Origin: Mya arenaria
Lineage: Eukaryota > Mollusca > Bivalvia > Myida > Myidae
Assembly (NCBI RefSeq): GCF_026914265.1
Contig: NC_069126.1
Location: 39,714,421 to 39,778,420, forward strand
Reading direction: 5' to 3'
Length of the DNA: 64,000 bases
The notes under the pieces are model-generated. The model was not told the DNA's origin. It saw nothing but the letters and a program-made list of their open reading frames with translations, and made no database searches. A program made the position numbers and the translations under genes. Positions 46,592 to 56,940 of this stretch are shown piece after piece; positions within the stretch are counted from its first letter, which is position 1, and each line of letters opens with the position of its first letter.

Positions 46592-48755
46592 ATGCAATAC
46601 TGGTGAGTTCTTATAATATTCTGATCTTATACTTATTTTAGTTGTTTATCAATTACTTAATAACCTCAGTGACTATTTTCTTAAACATGTTGGACTTTAT
46701 ATTTCAAAATGATATCCAGCTCTTAAAAATACAATGAAATTTATAAGATATAGTTTTAAAACTCATTGATTTCTTGTTTTTGCCCTTGGCTTAACAGAAT
46801 ATCTATCAGAATGTTTTTCCATTAAATGTACATCTGATAAGAATCAGTGTTGTTTTACAAGGGGTAATAAAACTGCCATCTGCCAGATGGCCTACCAGAT
46901 ATTGAAAATTGGATTGATTCATTATGTAAAGTATTAATTAACAATCTGTAGTTCACACTGTGTATTAATAAACAGAGTTGTAAAGAACCTCTAAATTTAA
47001 CAAAAGGGCAACATAAGGCAGAGTATGGAAAAAGTCATTTTACTATGTAGTTGACAGTTTAAAAAAATAGTTTACAATTTAGGTATCATACTGAAAGATA
47101 TGCCTCTACACCAACTAATGGTGTAAATAATTAGAAGATCTAAACAAAAATAAACAATATTAAGTATAAATATTGATTTCAAACATTTAGAATATGCTTC
47201 CATGTGGTTTAATAGAGACTATAGTATCAGTGAAAAAAATTGATATTCAACAATTTCACATTTTAATACAGCAATAAAAGGTCATAATGTTTTGTTTTTA
47301 TTCTTTATTGGGGAAGTTTATACACAGGTATCAATGGGATATTATTTCATATCATGTGGGAACTAGTGATAAACTTGGCATTGATGTATATATGATATAT
47401 ATTTTATTTAAAGTTTTTTGTTACACCAGTCTGAGGCTTTTTATCCCCTATAGTATTAGAGGGTTGGAGGGAAAACAAAGCAGCTTTTGAGAAGAACTGC
47501 GTTTTTTTGCCACAAAAAGCGCAGCTTTTGCGAAGCTTTCTGCAGTATTGGCCAAAAAAGCGTAGCTTTTGCGAAGAGCTGCGCTTTTTGATTGAAAAGC
47601 GCAGCTTTTGCGAAGCTTTCTGCTGTATTGGCCCAAAAAGCGCAGCTATTTGCAAAAGCTGCGCTTTTTGCTTGACATAGCGAAGCTTTTGCGAAGCTTT
47701 GTGCGGTATTGGCCTGAAAAAGCGCAGCTTTTGCGAATAGCTGCGCTTTTTGGCCAATACCGCACAAAGCTTCGCTATTTCAAGCAAAAAGCGCAGCTTT
47801 TGCGAATAGCTGCGCTTTTTGGCCAATACCGCACAAAGCTTCGCTATTTCAAGCAAAAAGCGTAGCTATTCGCAAAAGCTGCGCTTTTTGGCCAATACCG
47901 CACAAAGCTTCGCAAAAGCTTCGCTATTTCAAGCAAAAAGCGCAGCTTTTGCAAATAGTTGCGCTTTTTGGCCAATACGCACAAAGCTTCACTAAAGCTC
48001 CGCTAAAGCTTCGCTATTTCAAACAAAAAAGGAAGAAGCTTCGCAAAAGCTGCGCTTTTAACAAATCGAAAGCTTCGCTAAAGCTTCGTTTTTTTTGGCC
48101 AATACCGCATTGTTTTGCGGCGTTTTTAGCATCGTTTTGCGGCGCTTTTAGCTTCGTTTTGCGATGCTTTAGCGAAGCTTTTTTGGCACGGGATATAAAT
48201 ATAATTCTTTTCAGCTGTTATAAAGGAGGCCAGTCGAATGTGAAGTACTATCTGAAGCCTGTCCTGGATCCCACCTTACCAAAATGGACATACAATATGG
48301 TATTTAACTTTATTGTCAGCTTATATTTATTATAAAATAGTTCAGTGTTTTAGCATTTTAACTTAGTAAAACTTAAACTTACTAATATAGAGAGTTATTA
48401 TATAAATAATATACCTTACATAAATGTGTCCCTTCTTTGTATGTATGAAGTCGGTCAAACCGTATACCCCCCTTGAATTACTCACATTTTGAACCCGTGT
48501 CACCCCCATTTGTGGGGCGTGTGAGTGCATTTCTAATTATAATTTGTTCTATTTGTATTTGTTTTAAAAGAGACAAGTAAAATTTAGAACAATACAAGAT
48601 TTGTATTGTTTTATATTTCAGATTCATTTGTAATTTTTTCCTTAAAAGGAATGGACAGGACTGCGGAAAGTCTACATAAGTTCCATGGAATCTCCGCAAG
48701 TTTCCACACTTTTTCCACAATGGTGTTTCAGGAAGAACTCTGGAAATCAGTCTGA
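46592..48755 (+). CDS. Candidate three-exon small gene, unknown
   Basis: Coding parts are 46592-46602 (ATG CAA TAC TG before GTGAGT), 48215-48299 (acceptor AATTCTTTTCAG, donor GTATTT) and 48732-48755 (acceptor TGGTGTTTCAG). Phases agree (2, then 0) and the total is 120 bp. The product of 39 residues contains CYKGGQSNVKYYLKPVLDPT and LPKWTYNMEELWKSV. The second exon is the strongest part: 28 stop-free codons with balanced composition. It begins only 20 bp after the end of the GCTTCGC element, which occupies the intron. The last exon is less sure, since all its frames look open for a while. It may be a fragment of a longer gene. Not recognised. Confidence 0.4.
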
Positions 48756-49580
48756 ATACTCCAGATCAGGGCTTCTAAAACTTTGGAACCACAATCGGTC
48801 CAGACCCGGCGACGATCCCCCCCACCTCAAAAAAAGAAAGACCTGTTCAATAGTCCGATTTTATAGAAATGTCATACATTTTCGCGACATCTTTTCTGTC
48901 ATTATTTTTTTGCGATGTGGCAATTCGTAAGAGGGCTCTAAAGCCAGCATAGTCGATTTGGATAGCCATTGATACAAGTTTAATTCAAATGAGATTCTCA
49001 TCGAGTTCTGCGGCGTTTCTTACAAGAAAGACTGCGATCTGTGGCTGTCGGGAGGTGGTCAGACGACAAAAAGTGAAACAGTATTATGATTTATTTGCTT
49101 AGTGCTTTTTTAGTGGGTCAACATTCAACTGATAATCTTGAATAATGGTATATATCTAGATTTATAATCGGGGCAACAAGCTTAAAGTGTGATATCGACA
49201 ACGATTTTTTCATTACTGCAAATAAATATGACGTAAGCGGCGGACTCAGCTGTCAGACTATGTAGTTAATCAAGCGTATCGCTGTTGATATCCTAAATAT
49301 TATTACGTTAATTAATTCGGTATTTTAATGCTTTCACGGATTAACAATGACATGCATTTATCTTTCGACATATTTTCCAAAAATCTTAATATTACAAAGT
49401 AACAACCAAGTGTTTGTTTACATTATATTCTACCGCTTTTGAACCCAATCTACCAGCTTGGAGACCTAAATCTACCCTCTCAAACATTGCCAGAGGTTCA
49501 CATGTCTGTTAACAGCCACAAAGGGTGCTAAGGGTTTTTTTTTCAAACCTTCTCCTTACAGCAGATTTATTGAAATAAAA
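48756..49580. other. No gene seen
   Basis: Possible 3' untranslated sequence of the preceding model. AATAAA occurs near 49222. No other signal. Confidence 0.4.
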
Positions 49581-49982
49581 TTTACTTGCCTGTTGATGTT
49601 GATGCTGAAAAGAAAAAGAGAAACAATATGAAAATACAATTTGAAGAAATTGTTGACATCACTAATATCTACCCATTATACAGTAAAACTTTGACATGCA
49701 ATGCCAACAAGAGATTGTCTTATTTAAATTTCATTATGCTGTGAAGGTGAGACAGAAGAGTATGTTTTGTAATATTATGTCCAAATAGATGCGGCTTCAT
49801 TATGTTAAAATATATTTTTTTATGCATATAAGAGATAAAACTGTCTAAATCAAACTTTTAAGTCTGGGCACCACAGCTTTCAACATATTTATAATGTACA
49901 AATACTTAAACTACAATCAAGCTTCAAAATTTGGTTTAAGTCTTCAGATCCTTTTGTATGATCTCGTATTCCTTAAAATTAC

Positions 49983-50337
49983 CTGTACGTGACATTTATT
50001 CGCAGAGAGGTGCTGTAGGTGGTGACATTTCCAATGGGAACAGAACAACGCCAAACATCCCCATCACTTGTTCTGTTCAAGGATGGAATAGTACAACCAT
50101 GGCTCAAAGATGAACACGTGGTCACTAAGTTGTCTGGGGGAGGATTTGGAGATGGAGTACATATATCATTATACATCCCCACAGTAACAACTTTGCCTTC
50201 TGTTTGATTTGTATCTGTTACCTCTGTTCTCCACCACGTGACTGAAGTTGTGTTTGTAGCATGAGTACATTCTAAATTCAATGGACTTCCTTCCGTTACT
50301 GTAGAAGAGTTTGCAGACAGTTCTGGTGCTTGTGCAA
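49983..50337 (-). CDS. Immunoglobulin-domain exon of a surface or secreted protein
   Basis: An acceptor (TTGTAATGTTGCAG) and a donor (TACAG/GTAATT) bound a 355-bp minus-strand exon starting in phase 1 and ending in phase 2. It encodes one Ig fold: TEGSPLNLEC gives the first cysteine, VTWWRTEV the core tryptophan, and SDGDVWRCSV the D-x-W/Y-x-C pattern with the second cysteine. At least six N-glycosylation sequons (NSS, NTT, NQT, NRT, NVT twice) indicate passage through the secretory pathway. Neighbouring exons are unclear. A 15-bp candidate micro-exon with a GC donor lies downstream at 49590-49604 (CATCAACATCAACAG after TTTTCTTTTCAG), and another of 27 bp at 39206. Likely adhesion or immune-type recognition, but the subfamily cannot be told. 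Confidence 0.7.
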
Positions 50338-51238
50338 CTGCAACATTACAATTTATAAAATAAGAGTAACATGACAGTGGTTCTCTTAACAATGCTCAAG
50401 TGGCATCAACAGGTAAAATGTGTAGAGAAAATATGGATTTCTACTATTGAGATGTTTTATATCTTCCATAATTTCACCTAAACAGTCCTTAATATGGATG
50501 ATTAATAAAATAATTATCTGCCATATTTTGTCCACTGATACATAGGTGATAATGCCATTAAAATGACAGGTACTGACATTCATACCTGATGCAAATTTTC
50601 ACAGAATAAATGATTGAAATATGGGTCTATGCTACAGAACATACGACATGAAAACAGCCATAGATGAAATCCAGTTTGTGCCTTTTTCTAACAACAGTAA
50701 AACTGCAGTCAGTTCAAACAGGCGGTCATTCGAAAACTGGTAGTCAGTCCAGGTCTAAGCTTACTCCATTATTCTTTCTTTTTACATATAAAATATACTG
50801 GCCCTGGATCGAAACCTAAGTAAGTTGCATGATGAGTCGAGCACCATTGCCAGTCCCAAATCCACAAATCATGCATAAAACCATTTGATTCAGTCTCGAT
50901 GTCATTAAATTTCCAACATTTTTGAAAGCATATTTTAAAATAAACAAACATTTGCCAGGTGTTACAGTTTTTACAACTGTAAAAATTGCAATGACAGAAG
51001 AAATGAAAATTTGATAATGTATGAAAAACCGATTATCACCATTTATGAATGACCGCTGTAACTTGGTAAGGGCATTTGAGAAGCTACTTGTTATAATTTT
51101 CACAAACATTTATATTATTGTTTCTGTAAAGGGAGGTAACTGATGCATAGGGTTTTATATATCTGTTAAGCTTTGGTGTCAATCATAAACAAACACAAAA
51201 TGACGGCTAATTAAGAGCTTCTGCCAGTGCAAAAAAAC
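50338..51238. other. No gene seen
   Basis: Presumed intron upstream of the Ig exon on the minus strand. AT-rich, no supported exon. Confidence 0.45.
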
Positions 51239-51325
51239 TGTGCTAAAAGCTTCGTTTAAGCAGCGCAAAAGCATAACAGTATTGGCAAGTCAAGAAAAAA
51301 AGAAGCTTTGTGCAGATTGCCTGAA
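51239..51325. repeat. Small remnant of the GCTTCG repeat family
   Basis: CTAAAAGCTTCGTTTAAGCA, GCGCAAAAGC and AGTATTGGCAAG resemble words of the element at 44988-48194. Confidence 0.45.
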
Positions 51326-51423
51326 AAAGGTTACCATGTACATAGTACAACCCGATATCGGCGATGAGTGCGTTTAGTCCCACGAGGATATTGTTTGAAA
51401 ATGACGAATGTGAAAGACGAATG

Positions 51424-51575
51424 TGAAAATTGAGAATGAAAATTGAGAATGAAAATTGAGAATGAAAATTGAGAATGAAAATTGAGAATGAAAATTGAGA
51501 ATGAAAATTGAGAATGAAAATTGAAAATGAAAATTGAAAATCATCAGAGAAAATGAAAATTGAAAATCATCAGAG
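51424..51575. repeat. 13-bp minisatellite AATGAAAATTGAG
   Basis: About ten units, the last few varied to AATGAAAATTGAA, followed by two copies of AAAATCATCAGAGAAAA. Confidence 0.9.
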
Positions 51576-51703
51576 AAAAAAATGAGCGTCTTGGTATCAG
51601 ATACAAAAACAAAGTAATTTATTTCAAGTCTTATTTTTTATTTTGTGAAACAAGCAAGATAATTGTCACAATCAATCGAAAACTTTCTTCAACCACGTCA
51701 GGG

Positions 51704-52003
51704 TTAGCCGGCCAAGATTGCAAGATTTTCAAATCGGTGGAAGAAACATGACAAACAATAGTTTCTCATTCGCACTTTTGGTGGCGTTCCATCAGCCTTA
51801 CAATAATTACAGTACCACACATATTTGTAACAGTTTTGGCAGTAGCCAGCTGGAGGGAAAATGTTCAATAGCTCATGTCGTTCACAAGGTTCTACGGTAA
51901 AGACTCCAGCACAACACAATTGGCATTCCCAACAGAATGTTTTGAAATAATCATTGTACTGTAGTCCAGCAAACCCAACGATGTCAGTATATCGTTTTGC
52001 CAT
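51704..52003 (-). CDS. Small intronless cysteine-rich protein, unknown (99 aa)
   Basis: The ATG at 52003 has A at -3 and G at +4 (AACTATGGC). The 99-residue frame has 13 cysteines and two histidines, largely in zinc-ribbon-like pairs: FCWECQLCC, then CERHELLNIFP, YCQNC, WYCNYC and YCLSCFFH. The first part, with C-x2-C, about 15 residues, H, and then FP before another C, faintly recalls a BIR domain, but the central tryptophan and glycines do not line up, so I do not assign it. It probably binds zinc. A broken RING-like remnant lies about 260 bp upstream on the same strand, which makes an apoptosis-inhibitor-like origin worth testing. An acquired or virus-derived origin cannot be excluded. Confidence 0.5.
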   Translation of the reverse strand: MAKRYTDIVGFAGLQYNDYFKTFCWECQLCCAGVFTVEPCERHELLNIFPPAGYCQNCYKYVWYCNYCKADGTPPKVRMRNYCLSCFFHRFENLAILAG

Positions 52004-52259
52004 AGTTAGTGAAAAGTACAGTCACTGCTGTATGTTTAAATAGTTTGAAGTACTCTAAAAAGCGTATACATTATTTCTCGAACTTGCATTCAACAACTTT
52101 GCAAACCAATGTTAGAAATTTGAGCTAACTAGCGTATTGCGGCTGTCTACAGCATAGCTGTGTGAATCAGAACTGGTAGTGTTTGAGTGATTAGCACAGT
52201 TCACCTTACCGGAAAATGAAATAATCAGAAAGCAAAAATACAAATAATTGTTTACGATT

Positions 52260-52446
52260 TATTCATAAATTTGATATTTTCCAATAACAACAGTTCTGCA
52301 AAAATAGCATTTACTAGTTTTGATTGAACATTCATGACAAGTCAAATGGCCACAAGGCGTAAACACTTTTTGTCCGTAACACAAATTTGACAAATGTTTT
52401 TTTCATCGTTTTGTAGTTGCAACTCTTGTCGCGTTTCTTCTTTCAT
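52260..52446 (-). pseudogene. RING-finger-like remnant, broken
   Basis: On the minus strand a frame opens MKEETRQELQLQNDEKN and has the first pair CQIC. The rest of the Cys/His pattern, with PCGHLTCHEC and KCYFCR, is read in another frame and ends at a TAA near 52260. The spacing and the PCGHL...C-x2-C...C-x2-C-R pattern are those of the RING at the end of inhibitor-of-apoptosis proteins (E3 ligase function). It looks broken, with about one break. Host or acquired origin is open. It lies between the tRNA-Leu pair and the cysteine-rich gene at 51704. Confidence 0.5.
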
Positions 52447-52515
52447 GCTGAGGTGATGCCAAATTACGAAATATCTTGGATACTAATCGCATGTCAGCCA
52501 AAATGCAAAATATAT

Positions 52516-52597
52516 TAGTACGGGTGGGGTTCGAACCCACGCGGACATAGTCCATTGGAACTTAAGTCCAACGCCTTAACCACTCGGCCACCGTACT
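52516..52597 (-). tRNA. tRNA-Leu (TAA)
   Basis: A type II cloverleaf on the minus strand: acceptor AGTACGG pairs with CCGTACT, followed by discriminator A. The D arm is GCCGAGTGGTTAAGGC. Anticodon stem TTGGA pairs with TCCAA around loop CTTAAGT, anticodon TAA. A long variable arm and T arm GTGGG-TTCGAAC-CCCAC complete it. A/B boxes are intact, no intron. TTTT on the minus strand lies 6 bp downstream (52507-52510), a Pol III terminator. Confidence 0.92.
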
Positions 52598-52745
52598 TGG
52601 TACAAATGAGCTGAGAAGTGAAGATTATAAGAGCTTGAAATTATAATGCAAAGGCCATACGATCTGCCAAATTGCTCATGTATTCCTTACAAAACTTTGC
52701 AGTTACTCTTAGTCGAATGGACAATTGCCTTAAATGCAAAAGTAT

Positions 52746-52827
52746 TAGTACGGGTGGGGTTCGAACCCACGCGGACATTGTCCATTGGAACTTGAGTCCA
52801 ACGCCTTAACCACTCGGCCACCGTACT
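52746..52827 (-). tRNA. tRNA-Leu (CAA)
   Basis: Same cloverleaf as the gene at 52516 but with anticodon loop CTCAAGT, anticodon CAA, and one change in the variable arm. It lies exactly 230 bp from its neighbour. The shared sequence extends about 55 bp into the 5' flank. TTTT terminator at 52738-52741. Clearly a tandem duplication. Confidence 0.92.
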
Positions 52828-52879
52828 TGGTGCAAATGAGCTGAGAAGTGAAGATTATAAGAGCTTGAAATTGTAATAC

Positions 52880-53240
52880 AAAGGAAACATGAGTTTTTTC
52901 TTATGTTTGAAGATTTTGAAAAATATGAGATGAAATTTAAAAATTGCTTTCACGTGAAAGTGAAGTGAGCTTTGCAGTTTGAAGCATTTCAAAAGACGAA
53001 AGTCTTCATGATGCTTAAATTTTGTTTCACTCAATCGTTGCATAACTATTGAAAATTTCTCATATACAACTAATGCTTCTAATTTCAGTTTAGGTTTTAT
53101 TCAAAGTGTAAGCAGATAGCAAAGTACAAACATGCATAGCATACATAACATTGCAAACATATCAATATACATAATTATACACAATTGTTTTCATGAAATC
53201 AAACACAAGCAAATGTTTACAATTGTTATAATGTCAAACA
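52880..53240. other. No gene seen
   Basis: AT-rich; no supported feature. Confidence 0.5.
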
Positions 53241-53870
53241 TTCAATGTGAAAAGTATTTTTGTCATGCAATGTGGTCACTCCCTGTTTTTCATCCAGACT
53301 TGTGACTGGCATTGGTCAGGTTACCCACGGCATCAGCGAGGTCGGAAAATGGTAACTCTGAGCCAGAAACCTATTTTCCTAGTGTCATACACTACGCAAA
53401 ATCAGCACCCATTAGAGGCCTTCCAGGCGACCTTCTACAATTTGTTACACCTATAATGTAGAGTGCTGGACTACTCGGGTGTAACAAACGGGGTATTGCT
53501 GACTCGTTGTAGGCACAACGCCGAACTTATGGTCTCAGATACATGAATGGCTATACTGAAGCAAGAATCGAGTGCTACAGCCGCATAGATCGATCAGTGA
53601 ACGATTGGAAATATGCGATCAACTTCAAGTACCCAAAACCACAAGCTAGGCTCGAAAACTCGTAGACTTATTTCTCTTTTGATCTAAGAGAAGGCTACAG
53701 AGTTCACTTTCAAACACACCTCTTAAGCACATAGAGGCATATTTGCTCGCTTTACTTGCAGGCAGGAAATGCTAACTTTAATCTCAGAAAGCAGTTCCTT
53801 TTATGTATCGCAACTTCTGAGCAAAGAAGCGATTGAAGTTTGAATTTTGAATTTTGAAAAAAACTGAGGC
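53241..53870. other. GC-richer non-coding stretch
   Basis: Base composition differs from its surroundings. The start TGGTCACTCCCTGTTTTTCAT resembles TTGCCACTCCCTATTTTTCAT of the direct repeats at 53878 and 56692. No convincing frame. It could be a diverged third copy or a structured RNA region. Confidence 0.35.
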
Positions 53871-53877
53871 AACGCTA

Positions 53878-54117
53878 AAGGCAGTTACTCGACAAGGCAC
53901 ACTTAGGAATAAGCATCCGATTGCTTGTGTTTTCCTCTCTCTTTGTAAAGACTGTGTGGAGTGTCGGACCACAGCGATACATCGAGGTTGCCACTCCCTA
54001 TTTTTCATTGCCTGTAGCGCGACATGATGACCATGAGCGGTTCCTAGTATTGGTACTGTACATCACCTTACACCAATACTAAGCTGGTCTAACGACACCT
54101 CCATACTCATGGTAGCC
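53878..54117. repeat. Long direct repeat A, copy 1
   Basis: GGCAACGCTAAAGGCAGTTA through CTCATGGTAGCC matches 56692-56940 at well over 90 percent. It contains a conserved hairpin: TAGTATTGG pairs with CCAATACTA, and outside it CATGAG pairs with CTCATG. Further shared words (AGAAACAAATCTCGTCGA) follow at about 54203, so homology continues in patches. Confidence 0.85.
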
Positions 54118-54794
54118 TCTCAAATTTTACTTTTGCCAAAATGTTTTTGCGAAGTTGACAAAATCATTGCATTGCATCCAAGACCGTAGCATATTGAGCA
54201 ATGAGAAACAAATCTCGTCGAAGCTATACTTCTATGCTCATGCTACCAGACGCAAATAACAAATCACTTGCCAAAATCGCTTTTTGTATATGATCTAATG
54301 GCTATCACAGAGAATGATCGTATTCGTCAGGCGATGTCAAAGTGATCGACAACATGAGCTGGCCAGACTCAAGAGCGAAAAACTATGAGGTATCGCGACA
54401 TACGGTTCTCATGTTCAAACCAGAAGGTCAAAAAACCTCTCAGATATTTTCTCTGTATCTCTGATGCACCAAGTTCATAGTGCGAGGAGAAATCTGAGAA
54501 GTTCAAACCCACTTTGGGCTCCCAGCAGACTAACAGCACTTCTGAGTTAAGAGCTTGCTACTGGAATGACGAATATTGAAAAATGTGGAGCTTATATACC
54601 CGATGGCCAAAATTAATGCGCATCGCATTATAATTGTGCATAAATGGTTAGGACTATTTTTTTTACCGTTTTTATTTATACGCTCATATGAAATAGTTCC
54701 AGAATTATCACTTGATTCCGCATTATTATTGTACAAATGGCTCGAGATTTTGAAATCTGTGAATGAAGTAGTTTTTCTATGAATATTATGTGAA

Positions 54795-55565
54795 ATCAGT
54801 TTCAGCAAAATATCATTTTTTTCAAGTTTCGTGGACTTGGTGGAATTTGTGCATATGGCTTATGATTGTGAGATCTGTGAGATTTGCTGCAAATGTAGAT
54901 TTGTTGAATTTGATCATTATGAAGATTTTATTTTTTTCATGAAATCTTGTGTGAACGCCAGTTTCAGTAAAATATCATTTTTTTTCAAGTTTCATGGACT
55001 TGGTGTTTTTTGTGCATATAGCTTATGATTGTGAGATCTGAGAGATTTGCTGCAAATGTAGATTTGTTGAATTTGATCATTATGAAGATTTTATTTTTTT
55101 CATGAAATCTTGTGTGAACGCCAGTTTCAGTAAGATACCAATTTTTCATGTTTCATGAACTTGGTGTTTTTGTGCATATAGCTTATGATTGTGAGATCTT
55201 TGAGATTTGCTGCAAATGTTGATTTGTTGAATTTGAACATTATGAAGATTTTATTTTTTTCATGAAATCTTGTGTGAACGCCAGTTTCAGTAAGATACCA
55301 ATTTTTCATGTTTCATGAACTTGGTGTTTTTTGTGCATATAGCTTATGATTGTGAGATCTGTGAGATTTGCTGCAAATGTTGATTTGTTGAATTTGATCA
55401 TTATGAAGATTTTATTTTTTTCATGAAATCTTGTGTGAACGCCAGTTTCAGTAAAATATCAATTTTTCATGTTTCATGGACTTGGTGTTTTTTGTGCATA
55501 TAGCTTATGATTGTGAGATCTGTGAGATTTGCTGCAAATGTTGATTTGTTGAATATGATTGTGAG
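54795..55565. repeat. Tandem repeat, about five units of 161-163 bp
   Basis: Each unit holds TTTCATGGACTTGGTGTTTT, GCTTATGATTGTGAGATCTG, TTGCTGCAAATGTTGATTTG and CTTGTGTGAACGCCAGTTTC. Units are highly similar, suggesting recent expansion. Confidence 0.85.
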
Positions 55566-56680
55566 ATTTGTAATTTTTTGAGAGATTTGCATGAGCCTAT
55601 AATTTTTTGAAAGATTTGCATGAGCCTATAATTTTTTGAATAAATGAAGCCTAGAATTTTTTTTTGAAATCTTGAGATCACGCGTTAATTTCTAGATTTT
55701 CAACAATATGAAGATTTTTTTTCTCATGAAAGCTGGTGTGAACGCTAGTTTCAGAGCACAAATGTTGAAGGTTTTGAAATCTGAGTGTTTGAGTGAGTTT
55801 TATGAAGCCTATAATTTTTGAAGAATGTAGCCTATAGTTCGATTTTTGAAATCTTGAGATCCAACGTTAATTTCTAGATTTTCAAAATATTCGAATGTTC
55901 AGACCATAGAATTGTCATTCAGAGTTCTTATGATGTATGATTGTTGATATCATGAAGATTTTAACTTTTTCGTGAAATCTTGTGTGAACGCCAGTGTCAG
56001 TAAATTATCAATTTTTCAGGTTTCATGGACGTGGGTCCACATTATTGAAATTTGTTATTTTTTTGAAGGAGTTGCATGAGCCTATAATTTTGAATAAATG
56101 GAGCCTATAATTTTTTTATGAAATCTTGAGATACCTCGTTAATTTCTAGATTATGAACATTATGAAGATTTGATTTTTTTTTCATGAAGTATTGTGTGAA
56201 ATTAAGCCTATAGTTCGTTTTTTTTGAAATCTTGAGATCTCTCGTCAACTTCTAGATTTTCACAATTTTTCACAATTTTCGATGCATATTTTTTTGTTGA
56301 GAGCATGAAATTACAATTCAGAGTTGCATTATTTTTGTACATATGGCTTATGATTGTGATATCTCAATTGTTTGAAAATAAAAAAGAAGCTTTTTCATAC
56401 AATCTCATGTTTGATTTTTTTAAATTTCAACACAGCAGAATTTGTGAATTTGCTGTTCATGTTTTGCATTATTTTTGTACATCTGAGTATTTTTTTGAAA
56501 AATGAAAAATGTTGCAGATAAAATGTTGAAATGTTGAATGTTTGTGTGATATGTGTATTTCGAGCCATTTTTTTTGAAGTATAACGCCAGTGGCTGTTAT
56601 CTTCAAGCATTAAAAGGGAAACCTAATTTTCATCGTAACCCTATTATGTGGTCCTAACCTAGTTTTATTTGTTCACAAAT
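55566..56680. repeat. Degenerate continuation of the 162-bp repeat
   Basis: Fragments such as GTGAACGCCAGTGTCAG, TTTGAAATCTTGAGATC and TCTAGATTTTCA return irregularly up to about 56300. No gene. Confidence 0.6.
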
Positions 56681-56691
56681 TTGAAAATAAA

Positions 56692-56940
56692 GGCAACGCC
56701 AAAGGCAGTTACTCGACAAGGCACACTTAGGAAGAAGCATCCGATTGCCTATGTTTCCCCTCTCATTGTAAAGACTGTGTGGACTGTCGGACCACGGCGA
56801 TACAAAGAGGTTGCCACTCCCTATTTTTCATTGCCTGTAGCGTGACATGGTGAACATGAGCGGTTCCTAGTATTGGCACTGTACACCACCTTACACCAAT
56901 ACTAAGCTGGTCTAACGACACCTCCATACTCATGCTAGCC
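56692..56940. repeat. Long direct repeat A, copy 2
   Basis: Same orientation as copy 1, 2.8 kb away. The hairpin TAGTATTGG...CCAATACTA is kept. AGAAACGAATCTCGTCGACC at about 57232 extends the similarity beyond the core. Confidence 0.85.

Larger units (their letters stand above)
44988..48194. repeat. 3.2-kb element of GCTTCGC/GCGAAGC palindromes with inverted ends
   Basis: ATCCCGTGCCAA (44988-44999) and its exact complement TTGGCACGGGAT (48183-48194) bound the region. Next to each end are dense blocks, 45006-45400 and 47480-48180, of words such as AAGCTTCGC, AAAAGCGCAGCTTTTGCGAA and GGCCAATACCGCACAAAGCT. In the right block the units before about 47735 are in reverse orientation to those after, so the block is a large inverted array. 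A unit of about 70-77 bp is repeated there. The middle holds a (TGAA)n array and promoter-like DNA. Either one large foldback element or two relatives sharing outer ends. No transposase seen. Confidence 0.6.

Noticed and set aside
53241-54117. 5S or other ribosomal RNA gene
   Set aside because: GC-richer and repeated, but it lacks the 5S internal control region and matches no rRNA segment I know.
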